Of a DNA stretch of 7,385 nt, positions 1 through 5,839 are shown piece by piece. Both the position numbers and the translations under genes were made by a program. Below the pieces are notes generated by a model, which worked only from the letters and a program-made list of their open reading frames with translations, was not told the DNA's origin and ran no database searches. This stretch comes from Deltaproteobacteria bacterium. GTDB taxonomy: Bacteria > Desulfobacterota > Syntrophia > Syntrophales > UBA5619. The first letter of the stretch is position 1; the number at the start of each line of letters is the position of its first letter. The stretch is taken from NCBI GenBank assembly GCA_026388345.1, contig JAPLJY010000043.1, positions 1 to 7,385 on the forward strand. The letters are read 5' to 3'.

Positions 1-801
1 TACCTCGATCCGGCGGCCCTCGACGAACTCACCGAATCCGTCAAGCAGCAGAATGTGGTCGCCCCGATCCTCTTCCGGGTGGAGAACGGCATCGCCTACG
101 TCATCGCCGGCGAACGGCGCTGCATCGCGGCCCGGCGGGCGGGCCTGACCGCCATCCCCGCCCTCTACCTCGACAGCCCGAATTACGAGGAGATCGCCCT
201 GATCGAAAACACGGTCCGCGCGGACCTCACCGCCGTTGAGGAGGCCGAGGCCCTCGAACGCCTCCGGAAGAGCCGCGGCTACAAGCAGGAGGATCTGGCC
301 AGGATCATCGGCAAGACCGCAGCATCCATCTCGCAGACCCTCTCGCTGAACAGGCTTCCCCAGGCGATCCTGGACGAGTGCCGCAAGAACCCCTCCGTCC
401 CCAAGCGCGTCCTGATCGAGATCGCCGCGAAGAAACAGGAACGGAGCATGTTTAAGGCCTACAAGGCGTACAAGGCGAGCGTCAACCCCGTGAAAAAAGC
501 AAAACCGGGCGACACCGTGACGCAGGCGCAGCGCGCCATGAACGCGATGGGCGCCATGGGGAAGAAGATCGAAGCCCTTGAGCCCCGGAACCTCTACGTG
601 GAGGAGAAGGAGGCCCTGGCCACGGCCCTGAACGGGCTGAAGGGGATCATCGAAATCGCGCTGGCGGCGATCACCGAGCCGGGGACGGAGGAGACGCCCG
701 TGGAGGATGCCTCTGAAGGGGAAACCCCCCAGGACGAGGCGTCAGGGGATGCATCGTCGGAAACCACACCTCCGGAGACGAAACCGAAAATCCTCTCGTA
801 A
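1..801 (+). CDS. ParB/RepB/Spo0J-family partition protein, 5' end outside the window
   Basis: Reads in frame from base 1 to TAA at 799-801, giving 266 visible residues; the true start lies upstream, and the GTG at 55 is internal. The visible N-terminus (LDELTESVKQQ, then VVAPILFRV) is the ParB N-terminal fold, and GERR at visible residues 37-40 is the conserved arginine motif that in ParB proteins takes part in CTP binding. IEN at 68-70 and a helix-turn-helix around 94-120 (YKQEDLARIIGKTAASISQ) follow, as in KorB/Spo0J DNA-binding domains. The family binds parS-type palindromes and, with ParA, segregates chromosomes or plasmids. The last ~38 residues are a low-complexity acidic Glu/Thr/Pro/Ser tail, not typical of the ParB dimerisation end. 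No parA is visible and no canonical parS was seen. It could be chromosomal ParB or a ParB-like protein of an integrated element. Codons are GC-rich, unlike the genes that follow. Confidence 0.88.
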   Translation, partial: YLDPAALDELTESVKQQNVVAPILFRVENGIAYVIAGERRCIAARRAGLTAIPALYLDSPNYEEIALIENTVRADLTAVEEAEALERLRKSRGYKQEDLARIIGKTAASISQTLSLNRLPQAILDECRKNPSVPKRVLIEIAAKKQERSMFKAYKAYKASVNPVKKAKPGDTVTQAQRAMNAMGAMGKKIEALEPRNLYVEEKEALATALNGLKGIIEIALAAITEPGTEETPVEDASEGETPQDEASGDASSETTPPETKPKILS

Positions 802-909
802 ATCGAGGCGAGTTTCTCTCCCGCTTCTCGTGGTGATTTGTGTCCGGCCGATGACCGATCGACCGGATGGACCGCCGCAGCCCGGATGCTCAAATGAAAA
901 AGCGGTAAA

Positions 910-921
910 TGAAACGTTTCA
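910..921. repeat. 12-bp perfect palindrome TGAAACGTTTCA downstream of parB
   Basis: TGAAACGTTTCA is its own reverse complement, 108 bases after the parB stop. Its halves, TGAAAC and GTTTCA, are the arms of the bacterial parS consensus (TGTTTCACGTGAAACA) in swapped order. It is not a canonical parS. It could be a variant ParB site or an operator; no T-run follows, so a terminator is unlikely. Confidence 0.45.
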
Positions 922-1035
922 AGTCATAACAACGCTGAAATCCATATTTTTGTCGAAAATGGACAAAAAATGGCGATTAGAGAAAAAATCGAGAGGTGAG
1001 TCGTAGATTAATAAATGATCACAAATAGTTAACCT

Positions 1036-1053
1036 ACTTAAACGCGTTTAAGT
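1036..1053. repeat. 18-bp perfect palindrome, operator or weak terminator
   Basis: ACTTAAACGCGTTTAAGT is perfectly self-complementary over 18 bases. As RNA it folds to a 7-bp stem with a CGCG loop and is followed by TTCTTTTT (1053-1060), so it could end parB-side transcripts, although the stem is AU-rich and weak. As DNA, a perfect even-length palindrome fits a dimeric regulator's site. The sequence alone cannot decide. Confidence 0.5.
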
Positions 1054-1148
1054 TCTTTTTCGGGCCTATGTTTCCAGGCCGGTGGTCATCAGGCATAGGG
1101 TTGTCGAGCCCATGTAATTTTGGAGATATCCAGAGACTATAGAATAAC

Positions 1149-1158
1149 TTGTTAGGCA
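1149..1158 (+). repeat. Left copy of 10-bp inverted repeat, integron core-site-like (GTTAGGC)
   Basis: TTGTTAGGCA is the exact reverse complement of TGCCTAACAA at 2738-2747. It contains GTTAGGC (1151-1157), which fits GTTRRRY, the core where integron integrases join cassettes. It lies 53 bases before the start of the first island gene, a normal spacing for a cassette. No partner RYYYAAC site was found upstream, so if it is a cassette boundary it could be an attI junction or a degraded attC. No integrase is in view. Confidence 0.4.
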
Positions 1159-1176
1159 CTACTTACGTGATAAGAT
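1149..1176 (+). promoter_or_regulatory. Candidate extended -10 promoter for the island genes
   Basis: TTGTTA (1149-1154) as a poor -35 and TAAGAT (1171-1176) as -10 are 16 bases apart. TG at 1168-1169 lies one base before the -10, giving an extended -10 (TGaTAAGAT). It would start transcripts about 25-30 bases before ATG 1211. The -35 overlaps the core-site-like repeat. AT-rich sequence makes chance matches easy. Confidence 0.3.
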
Positions 1177-1210
1177 AATGTAGAACATTATAGCTTCCGG
1201 GGAGGTAAGG

Positions 1211-1939
1211 ATGAAAAAATGGTTATTGTCTTCTGTAAGGATCCTTTTCTTTTGTGCTATTGGTTCCATTATGGTGTTGAGTCCAGCGACTGCGAAGGCA
1301 GAGACATATTGTCTAAGTGCTGATCTCTGTTTCACGATACCGGGAGGTTTTCTGTTAGTAGATAAGGCATTGTCCGATGAAATTGCGAACTCGATGAAGA
1401 AACGCTTTCCCGGCGAAAATATCGGGTTTTATGCTGGTCTATATGAGACATTCTACCAGAATAAACTTATGCGCGTAGAGAGGGCTTACATTGCGCCGAT
1501 AGAAACTGGGAACTTATTTGTAGTCTTTTATAAAATGAATTCCCAGCAAAAGGGGTGCTTTCCCAAGGAATCATTTACCAAAGGCCACTGGCCATCTAAG
1601 GGTATGGCTAAAGACAGACTTCAGCAAAGCCTTACGGAGGGGATGAAAAAGAGCAAAGGTCTATCTCAAGGTGGAATGTCCATGGATTTATTAGAATTTA
1701 GTTCTTTAGGAAAGTACATGCTAATGAAGCGAACTCTTGATTCTACTGAAGAGAGACTCGATCAGACAAAACAAGCCGGTATCCCCGTAGGGCAACCAAA
1801 AAAGGTTGGCACTGACTTTATTGCTGTTAGATTTGGTCAGAAAGATGGTGCGATCCTAATGTATTTTGTCGATTCTACCGAAAGACCTGAAAATTATCTG
1901 AATATTTTTGGAAATATGCTATCTAATTCCACCGACTAG
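1211..1939 (+). CDS. Secreted/periplasmic protein of unknown function
   Basis: 242 residues, ATG at 1211 with GGAGG (1201-1205) five bases upstream. The N-terminus is a clear Sec signal peptide: basic MKK, a hydrophobic core (about residues 4-24), then ATAKA with likely signal peptidase I cleavage after Ala30. No lipobox is present. The mature part is a mixed soluble protein with cysteines at 34, 40 and 116 that could form disulfides, and no other membrane segment. I do not recognise the family. Its codons are AT-rich, unlike parB and the dehydrogenases, which suggests acquisition by transfer. It lies alone after a promoter-like sequence and 208 bases before the next gene, in the same direction, as in gene cassettes. 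Confidence 0.8.
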   Translation: MKKWLLSSVRILFFCAIGSIMVLSPATAKAETYCLSADLCFTIPGGFLLVDKALSDEIANSMKKRFPGENIGFYAGLYETFYQNKLMRVERAYIAPIETGNLFVVFYKMNSQQKGCFPKESFTKGHWPSKGMAKDRLQQSLTEGMKKSKGLSQGGMSMDLLEFSSLGKYMLMKRTLDSTEERLDQTKQAGIPVGQPKKVGTDFIAVRFGQKDGAILMYFVDSTERPENYLNIFGNMLSNSTD

Positions 1940-2036
1940 GAACTTGGAGAGCAAGGTGCCCGGTCTTGACATGCGGCAATAAGCAAAAATCTGGTAGAAA
2001 AGGCAAAGTCAAGGCTAATTAGTGTCAGCGCCGCGA

Positions 2037-2065
2037 TTCCTGCCGATGCGAAGCGTCGACAGGAA
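2037..2065. repeat. Imperfect hairpin between the two island genes
   Basis: TTCCTGCCGATGC (2037-2049) and GCGTCGACAGGAA (2053-2065) pair at 11 of 13 positions, plus one G-T, around a GAA loop. It is the more GC-rich patch of an AT-rich island. No T-run follows. It may be the central stem of a degenerate attC-like recombination site or an RNA hairpin downstream of the secreted-protein gene. Confidence 0.5.
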
Positions 2066-2084
2066 CAAGACGCTAAAGAGGGAT

Positions 2085-2123
2085 ACGCAAAACGCCACCG
2101 CACCCCTTAGTTTTGCGTTAAAC
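2085..2123. repeat. 9-bp inverted repeat ending in a core-site-like GTTAAAC
   Basis: ACGCAAAAC (2085-2093) and GTTTTGCGT (2110-2118) are perfect inverted copies with 16 bases between. The right arm runs into GTTAAAC (2117-2123), which fits the integron core GTTRRRY and is followed 24 bases later by a new gene. With the hairpin at 2037-2065 it could be an attC-type site of about 110 bases, but I could not find a clean partner (RYYYAAC) near 2013. Alternatively it is a leader hairpin of the next gene. Confidence 0.35.
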
Positions 2124-2135
2124 ACGAAGACGATT

Positions 2136-2139
2136 GGAG
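2136..2139 (+). promoter_or_regulatory. Ribosome binding site that fixes the HEPN gene start
   Basis: GGAG ends eight bases before ATG 2148 but only two bases before ATG 2142. The spacing favours 2148. The open frame runs on upstream to a GTG at 2022, but that stretch overlaps the hairpins and has no good ribosome binding site. Confidence 0.55.
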
Positions 2140-2147
2140 ATATGATC

Positions 2148-2621
2148 ATGCAATATCCTCCCGAGAAGAATAATGAGGATGTTCTTATCACTTTTTTTAC
2201 AGAGTTGAATAATATCAAGCAGAACAATCGGTCACTTGTGATAATCACGCACGGCTATATTGAGCTTTTTTTGAATAGGATCATTGACAAGAAATGTAAA
2301 AATCGTAAGAAGCGCATAACTTCAAATAATCGTGATTTCCCCCTATCAGTGAAGCTGATCTTGCTACATGAGCTGAATTATATTGATGATACAATGTATA
2401 ATTTGCTAGACGGTTTCCGTAAAATTCGGAATCGGGCTGCACATGATGCATCTTTCTCCATTCGTAAGGCGGATTGGGAACTATTGAATAGTGGCCTTGA
2501 TAGACTCATCGTTGGAGAATCAAAACGCAAACCAAATGACCTGCATCACTTTTGCAAATTGCTCATATGCGCAATATGGAATGAAAACCTTGACATAATA
2601 TCAAATGTTCGTTTGACGTGA
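2148..2621 (+). CDS. HEPN/MltR-like (DUF4145-like) small helical protein
   Basis: 157 residues from ATG 2148 (ATG 2142 is possible), ending at TGA 2619-2621. The pattern is that of HEPN-fold proteins: an N-terminal helix with ITHGYIELFLNRII (residues 33-46), a middle segment LSVKLILLHELNYID, then IRNRAAH. R94 and H99 form the Rx4-6H motif of HEPN RNases; the same layout occurs in mannitol-operon repressor (MltR) and DUF4145-type proteins. HEPN proteins act as RNases in toxin-antitoxin and phage-defence systems, but many are non-catalytic, so the role is open. No MNT or other antitoxin partner gene is adjacent. Codons are AT-rich. It lies directly after a core-site-like GTTAAAC, consistent with its own cassette. 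The fold assignment rests on motif recognition, not on a search. Confidence 0.65.
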   Translation: MQYPPEKNNEDVLITFFTELNNIKQNNRSLVIITHGYIELFLNRIIDKKCKNRKKRITSNNRDFPLSVKLILLHELNYIDDTMYNLLDGFRKIRNRAAHDASFSIRKADWELLNSGLDRLIVGESKRKPNDLHHFCKLLICAIWNENLDIISNVRLT

Positions 2622-2643
2622 AGGATGCCATCAATTCACTTTA

Positions 2644-2671
2644 CAAAGGCATTAACTTTTTAACACCTTTG
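2644..2671. repeat. Inverted repeat after the HEPN gene
   Basis: CAAAGG (2644-2649) and CCTTTG (2666-2671) pair; inside, TTAA/TTAA also pairs across a CTTT loop with two mismatches between. A run of seven G follows (2671-2677). ACCTTTGGG is repeated directly at 2665-2673 and 2705-2713. It may be a weak terminator or the remains of an insertion; no T-run follows. Confidence 0.35.
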
Positions 2672-2737
2672 GGGGGGATAACTCAGAAGAAGAGTTTGGG
2701 TTGAACCTTTGGGATCTATACCCTAAAATTAACGGAT

Positions 2738-2747
2738 TGCCTAACAA
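2738..2747 (+). repeat. Right copy of 10-bp inverted repeat, core-site-like (GCCTAAC)
   Basis: TGCCTAACAA mirrors 1149-1158 exactly. GCCTAAC (2739-2745) fits RYYYAAC, the opening core of an integron attC site, and lies downstream of the HEPN gene where the cassette's attC should begin. The rest of an attC would need 50-130 more bases, but the transposase element starts at 2782, so the site is cut short if it was one. Confidence 0.4.
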
Positions 2748-2757
2748 CCGCATCAGT

Positions 2758-2784
2758 AAAACATAAAAACATAGTAAAAACATA
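2758..2784 (+). repeat. Three direct copies of AAAACATA at the element's left edge
   Basis: AAAACATA occurs at 2758-2765, 2766-2773 and 2777-2784; the first two abut and the third runs into the left inverted repeat. The right edge, read on the other strand, is also A-rich before TAGGGACAC. This may be part of the element's end or a preferred A-rich target. Confidence 0.6.
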
Positions 2785-2801
2785 GGGACACTTCCCGTAT
2801 T
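2782..2801 (+). repeat. Left 20-bp inverted repeat of the transposase element
   Basis: ATAGGGACACTTCCCGTATT is the exact reverse complement of 3516-3535. It ends 41 bases before the transposase start codon at 2843. Confidence 0.9.
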
Positions 2802-2830
2802 TATGCTTGGCGATTTGTGAGGATCAGGAT

Positions 2831-2835
2831 AGAGG
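2831..2835 (+). promoter_or_regulatory. Ribosome binding site for the transposase
   Basis: AGAGG lies seven bases before ATG 2843 and supports that start over the in-frame TTG at 2807, which would add 12 residues not typical of the family. Confidence 0.55.
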
Positions 2836-2842
2836 CTATCTT

Positions 2843-3511
2843 ATGCCAAGAATCGCCCGCATCATAGCACCCCATTATCCTCATCATATCACCCAACGGG
2901 GCAATAACCGCGCCGATGTCTTTTTTGATGATGATGACAAAACCACATATTTGTCATTACTGAAAGACTACTGTGAAAAATGGACCATTGAGATCTGGGC
3001 ATATTGCCTGATGACCAACCATTTGCATATCCTGGCCGTTCCCGCCACTGAGGGGTCATTATCCCGATGTATTGGCAGGACAAATCTTCTATATACGCAG
3101 CATGTCAATCGGAAATACAGGCGCAGCGGTCGATTATGGCAGAACCGATTTTTTTCGACTATTGTTGATACCGAATCCTATTTGTGGGCGGTGGTGAGAT
3201 ACATTGAGCAAAATCCGGTGAAATCAGCGATAGTGACGCGACCGGAAGACTACCCATGGTCGAGTTGCCGGGTAAATATTGGTGGACAGGGCGACGGATT
3301 GATTACAGGTAATGGGTGGCTTGACGAAAAAGATCGGGGAGCTTACAAAATATTCCTGATGCAACAAGATCCGGTGATGGACCAAAAGATCAGGATGAAC
3401 ACTTCTACAGGTCGCCCTCTGGGAAGTGAAGGCTTCATTGCGGGACTGGAGAACAAGCTTTGCCGAAAGATATTGCCCGGTAAGTCCGGTCGCCCAAGAA
3501 AGCCGAAATAG
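2843..3511 (+). CDS. REP-associated tyrosine transposase (Y1_Tnp, IS200-like)
   Basis: 222 residues, from ATG 2843 to TAG 3509-3511. Family hallmarks are all visible: the N-terminal HHITQRGNNR (residues 14-23), YCLMTNHLHIL with the HUH metal motif H60-L61-H62, and RYIEQNP with the probable nucleophile Tyr120. Then come DYPWSS (136-141) and a C-terminal GRPLGSEGFIAGLE plus basic GRPRK tail. Such enzymes nick and rejoin single-stranded DNA at hairpins; relatives mobilise REP/BIME repeats. The gene looks intact and full length. It runs toward the minus-strand dehydrogenase operon, with only 20 bases between the two stop codons. Its composition is intermediate between island and operon. Confidence 0.92.
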   Translation: MPRIARIIAPHYPHHITQRGNNRADVFFDDDDKTTYLSLLKDYCEKWTIEIWAYCLMTNHLHILAVPATEGSLSRCIGRTNLLYTQHVNRKYRRSGRLWQNRFFSTIVDTESYLWAVVRYIEQNPVKSAIVTRPEDYPWSSCRVNIGGQGDGLITGNGWLDEKDRGAYKIFLMQQDPVMDQKIRMNTSTGRPLGSEGFIAGLENKLCRKILPGKSGRPRKPK

Positions 3512-3515
3512 ATTT

Positions 3516-3535
3516 AATACGGGAAGTGTCCCTAT
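3516..3535 (-). repeat. Right 20-bp inverted repeat of the transposase element
   Basis: AATACGGGAAGTGTCCCTAT mirrors 2782-2801 exactly and begins four bases after the transposase stop. Bases 3532-3534, read on the minus strand, are the TAG stop of acyl-CoA dehydrogenase A. Confidence 0.9.
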
Positions 3536-4665
3536 ATTATTTTGCTGATGATCTCCTTCATGATCTCCGTCGTGCCGCCGCCGATGCTGAGGATCCGGGA
3601 GTCGCGGTAGAGCCGCTCGACGAGATACTCCCGGGCGCAGCCGTAGCCGCCGTGGAGCTGGACGGCGTCATAGACCACCTTGTCGCATACCTGGCAGGCG
3701 AAGTTCTTCGCCATTGACACCTCTTTCACGGCGTCCTTCCCCGCCTCCATCCGGGAGGCGACCCGGTAGTTGAACTCCCGGGCGACCTCCACCTGGGTTG
3801 CCATGTCGACAAGCTTGTGGCGGGTCACCTGAAAGCCGGAAAGGGTACGGCCGAAGGCCTCCCGGCTCTTCGCGTAGCGGATCGATTCCTCGAGGGCCAG
3901 CGCCGCGACGGCATGGGCCATCACGGCCAGCGCGAGGCGTTCATTCTGAAAATTGGCCATGATGCCGTAGAATCCCTGGCCCTCGCCGCCGAGGAGGTTC
4001 TCTACGGGCACCCGGCAGTCGACAAAGCTCAGCTCCGCCGTATCCGAGGCGTTCCATCCCATCTTCCGGAGTTTCTTCGCAACGGAGAACCCGGGCGTGG
4101 CGCTGTCGATCATCAGCAGGCTGACCCCCTTGAATCCCGCCTCGCCGGTCCGGACGGCCGTGGTGATGAAATTCGCCCGGCAGCCGCTCGTGATAAAGGT
4201 CTTGGCGCCGTTTACGATATAATGGTCCCCGTCGCGGACCGCCCGGGTCCGGATGTTCGCGACGTCGGAGCCGGCGTTCGGTTCCGTGATGCCGAGCGCC
4301 GCAATCTTCTCCCCCCGGAGAACGGGGGCGAGAAACCGCTGTTTCTGCTCTTCCGTCCCCAGGTGAACCACCGGCGGCATCGCGATTGCGTGGCTGCCGA
4401 GGCCGGCAGCCAGCCCCACCGAACCGGAGCGGATCATCTCTTCCGTGAAGACAATGGACATGAACCGGTCGCAGGGGGTTCCCCCGTAGGCCTCGGGATA
4501 GCCGAGGCCGAGGAAACCCTCATCGGCGCAACGTTTGTAGAGCTCAACCGGGAAGAGCTCATCGTCTTCCCAGCGGTCGATGTGGGGCCGGATCTCCCTC
4601 TCGACAAATTTCCGGACGCTCTCCCGGAGGATCCGGTGCTCTTCGGTGAAATATTCTTCGTACAT
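3532..4665 (-). CDS. Acyl-CoA dehydrogenase A (LCAD/IVD-type), C-terminus altered by the element
   Basis: 377 residues, ATG at 4665 with an AGAGAGG-type binding site upstream. It oxidises an acyl-CoA to the 2,3-enoyl-CoA with FAD and passes electrons to ETF. Visible: GITEPNAGSD (125-134), the flavin/substrate signature; R268 and Q279 in the RxxFG...FQ FAD-contact segment; QLHGGYG (336-342); and GGGT (362-365). The catalytic base is probably E242 in NERL, the helix-G position used by long-chain and isovaleryl-CoA dehydrogenases; the MCAD position (363) is Gly. Substrate cannot be told. It is third of the dehydrogenases in the operon, 47 bases after B. The last sense codons (AAA ATA ATA) are AT-rich and the TAG stop lies in the element's inverted repeat, so the original end, often a few residues longer, has been replaced. 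The core is intact and probably active. Confidence 0.92.
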   Translation of the reverse strand: MYEEYFTEEHRILRESVRKFVEREIRPHIDRWEDDELFPVELYKRCADEGFLGLGYPEAYGGTPCDRFMSIVFTEEMIRSGSVGLAAGLGSHAIAMPPVVHLGTEEQKQRFLAPVLRGEKIAALGITEPNAGSDVANIRTRAVRDGDHYIVNGAKTFITSGCRANFITTAVRTGEAGFKGVSLLMIDSATPGFSVAKKLRKMGWNASDTAELSFVDCRVPVENLLGGEGQGFYGIMANFQNERLALAVMAHAVAALALEESIRYAKSREAFGRTLSGFQVTRHKLVDMATQVEVAREFNYRVASRMEAGKDAVKEVSMAKNFACQVCDKVVYDAVQLHGGYGCAREYLVERLYRDSRILSIGGGTTEIMKEIISKII

Positions 4666-4712
4666 GATATCGACCTCTCTGTCCGGTCCTTCGGGGTCTC
4701 CGCCCCCACTGT

Positions 4713-5828
4713 TCAGGCGGCGCGGAAACGGTCCAGACTGTCCTTCGCGGCGAATCGGGCGTCGCGGTAGAGGCGCTCCACGACGGCGCCTTTGAGATAT
4801 CCGTGTCCGCCGTGAACCTGCATCGCCAGATCGGCGATATGTCCCGCCGCCTCGCTCGTGAAGAGCTTCGCGCAGGAGGCCAGAACGGGGGCTTCCGGAT
4901 CGCGCTGGTCCATGGCCCAGGCGGCCCGGCAGGTCATCATCCGGCCGATGTCGTTCAACGTGAACATGGTGGCGAGCTTCGCCCCGACCCCCTCGAACAG
5001 GCCGATCGGTTTGCCGAATGCCTTTTTCCCCTTCGCATGGCGCGTCGCTTCCTCCATGCAGGCCACGCCGACGCCCACGCACATTGTGGAGAGGGCGAGC
5101 TTGATCTCGTCGGAAACGGCCTGCATTTGGCCCCAGCCGGCGCCGACGGTTCCGCCGAGGAGCGTCTCATCGTTCACCTTGCAGTTTTCCAGACGGATTC
5201 CGGAGGTCGGGGCGCCGCGCAGGCCCATCGTTTCGACCGGCTTGCCGATGGTCATCCCTTCCGCTTCACGGTCGACGAGAAAAAGGCTCAATCCCTTTTC
5301 CACGCCCGCGTCCCGGTCGGTCCAGGCGAGGACCAGAAAATGGTCGGCGAGGGGGGCGTTCGTCACGAGATCTTTTTCTCCCCGGAGAACCCAGAGGCCG
5401 TCTTTGTGCTCCGCCGCCGTCCCCATCCCGGCGAGGTCCGATCCCGCCTCCGCCTCCGTGCAGGCGAACGCCGCGATTCCCTCGCCAGCGGTCAGGGGGG
5501 GGAGATACCGTTCCTGCTGGGGCTTCGTGCCGAAACGCGCCACGGCCCGCCCGAAGGCGGTGGCCGAGGTCATCGCCGCAAGAAAGGTCGCGGGGCAGGC
5601 CCGTGCCAGTTCCTCGCTGGCGACGCATGAACCGAGCCTGTCTTCCCCTAACAGGAGCTTCAGGAAACCGGCGCCGGCAAGCGTTTTCAGGTTGGCCCTC
5701 ATCCGGGCAGCGGCCGCATCCGGCGGGGCCTCATCGAGGAGTGCCGCGAAGCGTACGATTTCTTCCCGGCAGAACTTCCCCATCTCCGCCTGCAAGCCCC
5801 TGTGCGCATCCGACAGGTCGTAGTTCAT
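4713..5828 (-). CDS. Acyl-CoA dehydrogenase-family protein B, divergent, probably non-catalytic subunit
   Basis: 371 residues, ATG at 5828 with GGAGGGAG just upstream, partly overlapping the stop of gene C; stop TGA at 4715-4713. The fold is clear: ACTEAEAGSD (122-131), MGLRGAPTS (201-209), QVHGGHGY (337-344) and VERLYRD. Key residues are missing. Numbering matches A through helix G to the FAD segment. There, the base position E242 is Ile242 (with Glu241 beside it), FAD-contact R268 is Lys268 and Q279 is Glu279. The C-terminal GGGT of A is replaced by DSLD, and the MCAD base position is Ser364. The N-terminal helical domain is also divergent. Heteromeric acyl-CoA dehydrogenases, such as the FadE pairs of actinobacterial steroid degradation, contain one subunit degraded this way. 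With the 11-base gap to C, a C-B complex is the likely reading; that is inference. It could instead use an unusual substrate. Confidence 0.85.
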   Translation of the reverse strand: MNYDLSDAHRGLQAEMGKFCREEIVRFAALLDEAPPDAAAARMRANLKTLAGAGFLKLLLGEDRLGSCVASEELARACPATFLAAMTSATAFGRAVARFGTKPQQERYLPPLTAGEGIAAFACTEAEAGSDLAGMGTAAEHKDGLWVLRGEKDLVTNAPLADHFLVLAWTDRDAGVEKGLSLFLVDREAEGMTIGKPVETMGLRGAPTSGIRLENCKVNDETLLGGTVGAGWGQMQAVSDEIKLALSTMCVGVGVACMEEATRHAKGKKAFGKPIGLFEGVGAKLATMFTLNDIGRMMTCRAAWAMDQRDPEAPVLASCAKLFTSEAAGHIADLAMQVHGGHGYLKGAVVERLYRDARFAAKDSLDRFRAA

Positions 5829-5839
5829 CGCGCTCCCTC

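Larger units (their letters stand above)
802..1210. other. Intergenic region with composition switch, palindromes and possible promoter
   Basis: No convincing gene lies here. The first ~90 bases are GC-rich like parB; from about 890 the sequence turns AT-rich and stays so to the transposase element. It holds a 12-bp perfect palindrome (910-921), an 18-bp perfect palindrome (1036-1053), a weak inverted repeat CCTATG/CATAGG (1065-1070 and 1094-1099) and a candidate promoter and core site at 1149-1176. No classical GC-rich hairpin plus T-run terminator for parB was seen. Confidence 0.7.
2782..3535 (+). mobile_element. REP-associated transposase (IS200-like, Y1) element with inverted ends
   Basis: A 754-bp unit carrying one Y1 transposase gene between perfect 20-bp inverted repeats. 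Each end contains GGGACACTTCCC (or its complement), itself able to form a small GGGA/TCCC hairpin, as expected for single-strand transposases that recognise hairpins. No target duplication was seen, which fits this class. The element lies between the AT-rich island and the dehydrogenase operon and shares its right end with the last codons of that operon. Confidence 0.8.

Noticed and set aside
707..1006. Plus-strand 99-residue frame and the minus-strand frame 594-893 at the end of parB
   Set aside because: Both overlap the parB tail in other frames and are rich in Arg or Ser without any domain; they are shadows.
1151..1157. GTTAGGC as the end of a complete upstream attC
   Set aside because: No RYYYAAC partner with matching arms was found in the ~130 bases upstream, so a full attC cannot be claimed there.
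2022..2147. GTG 2022 as the start of the HEPN gene
   Set aside because: It would put coding sequence across two hairpins, lacks a binding site, and its residues do not look like part of the domain.
2758..2784. AAAACATA repeats as a CRISPR or iteron array
   Set aside because: Only three 8-bp copies without regular spacers; too short and A-rich for either.
2807..2842. TTG 2807 as the transposase start
   Set aside because: AGAGG at 2831-2835 with ATG 2843 gives the N-terminus expected for the family (MPRIAR...).
4666..5082. Upstream extension of dehydrogenase A to 5082
   Set aside because: It overlaps dehydrogenase B in another frame and carries no family sequence; ATG 4665 has a proper binding site and the expected N-terminus.
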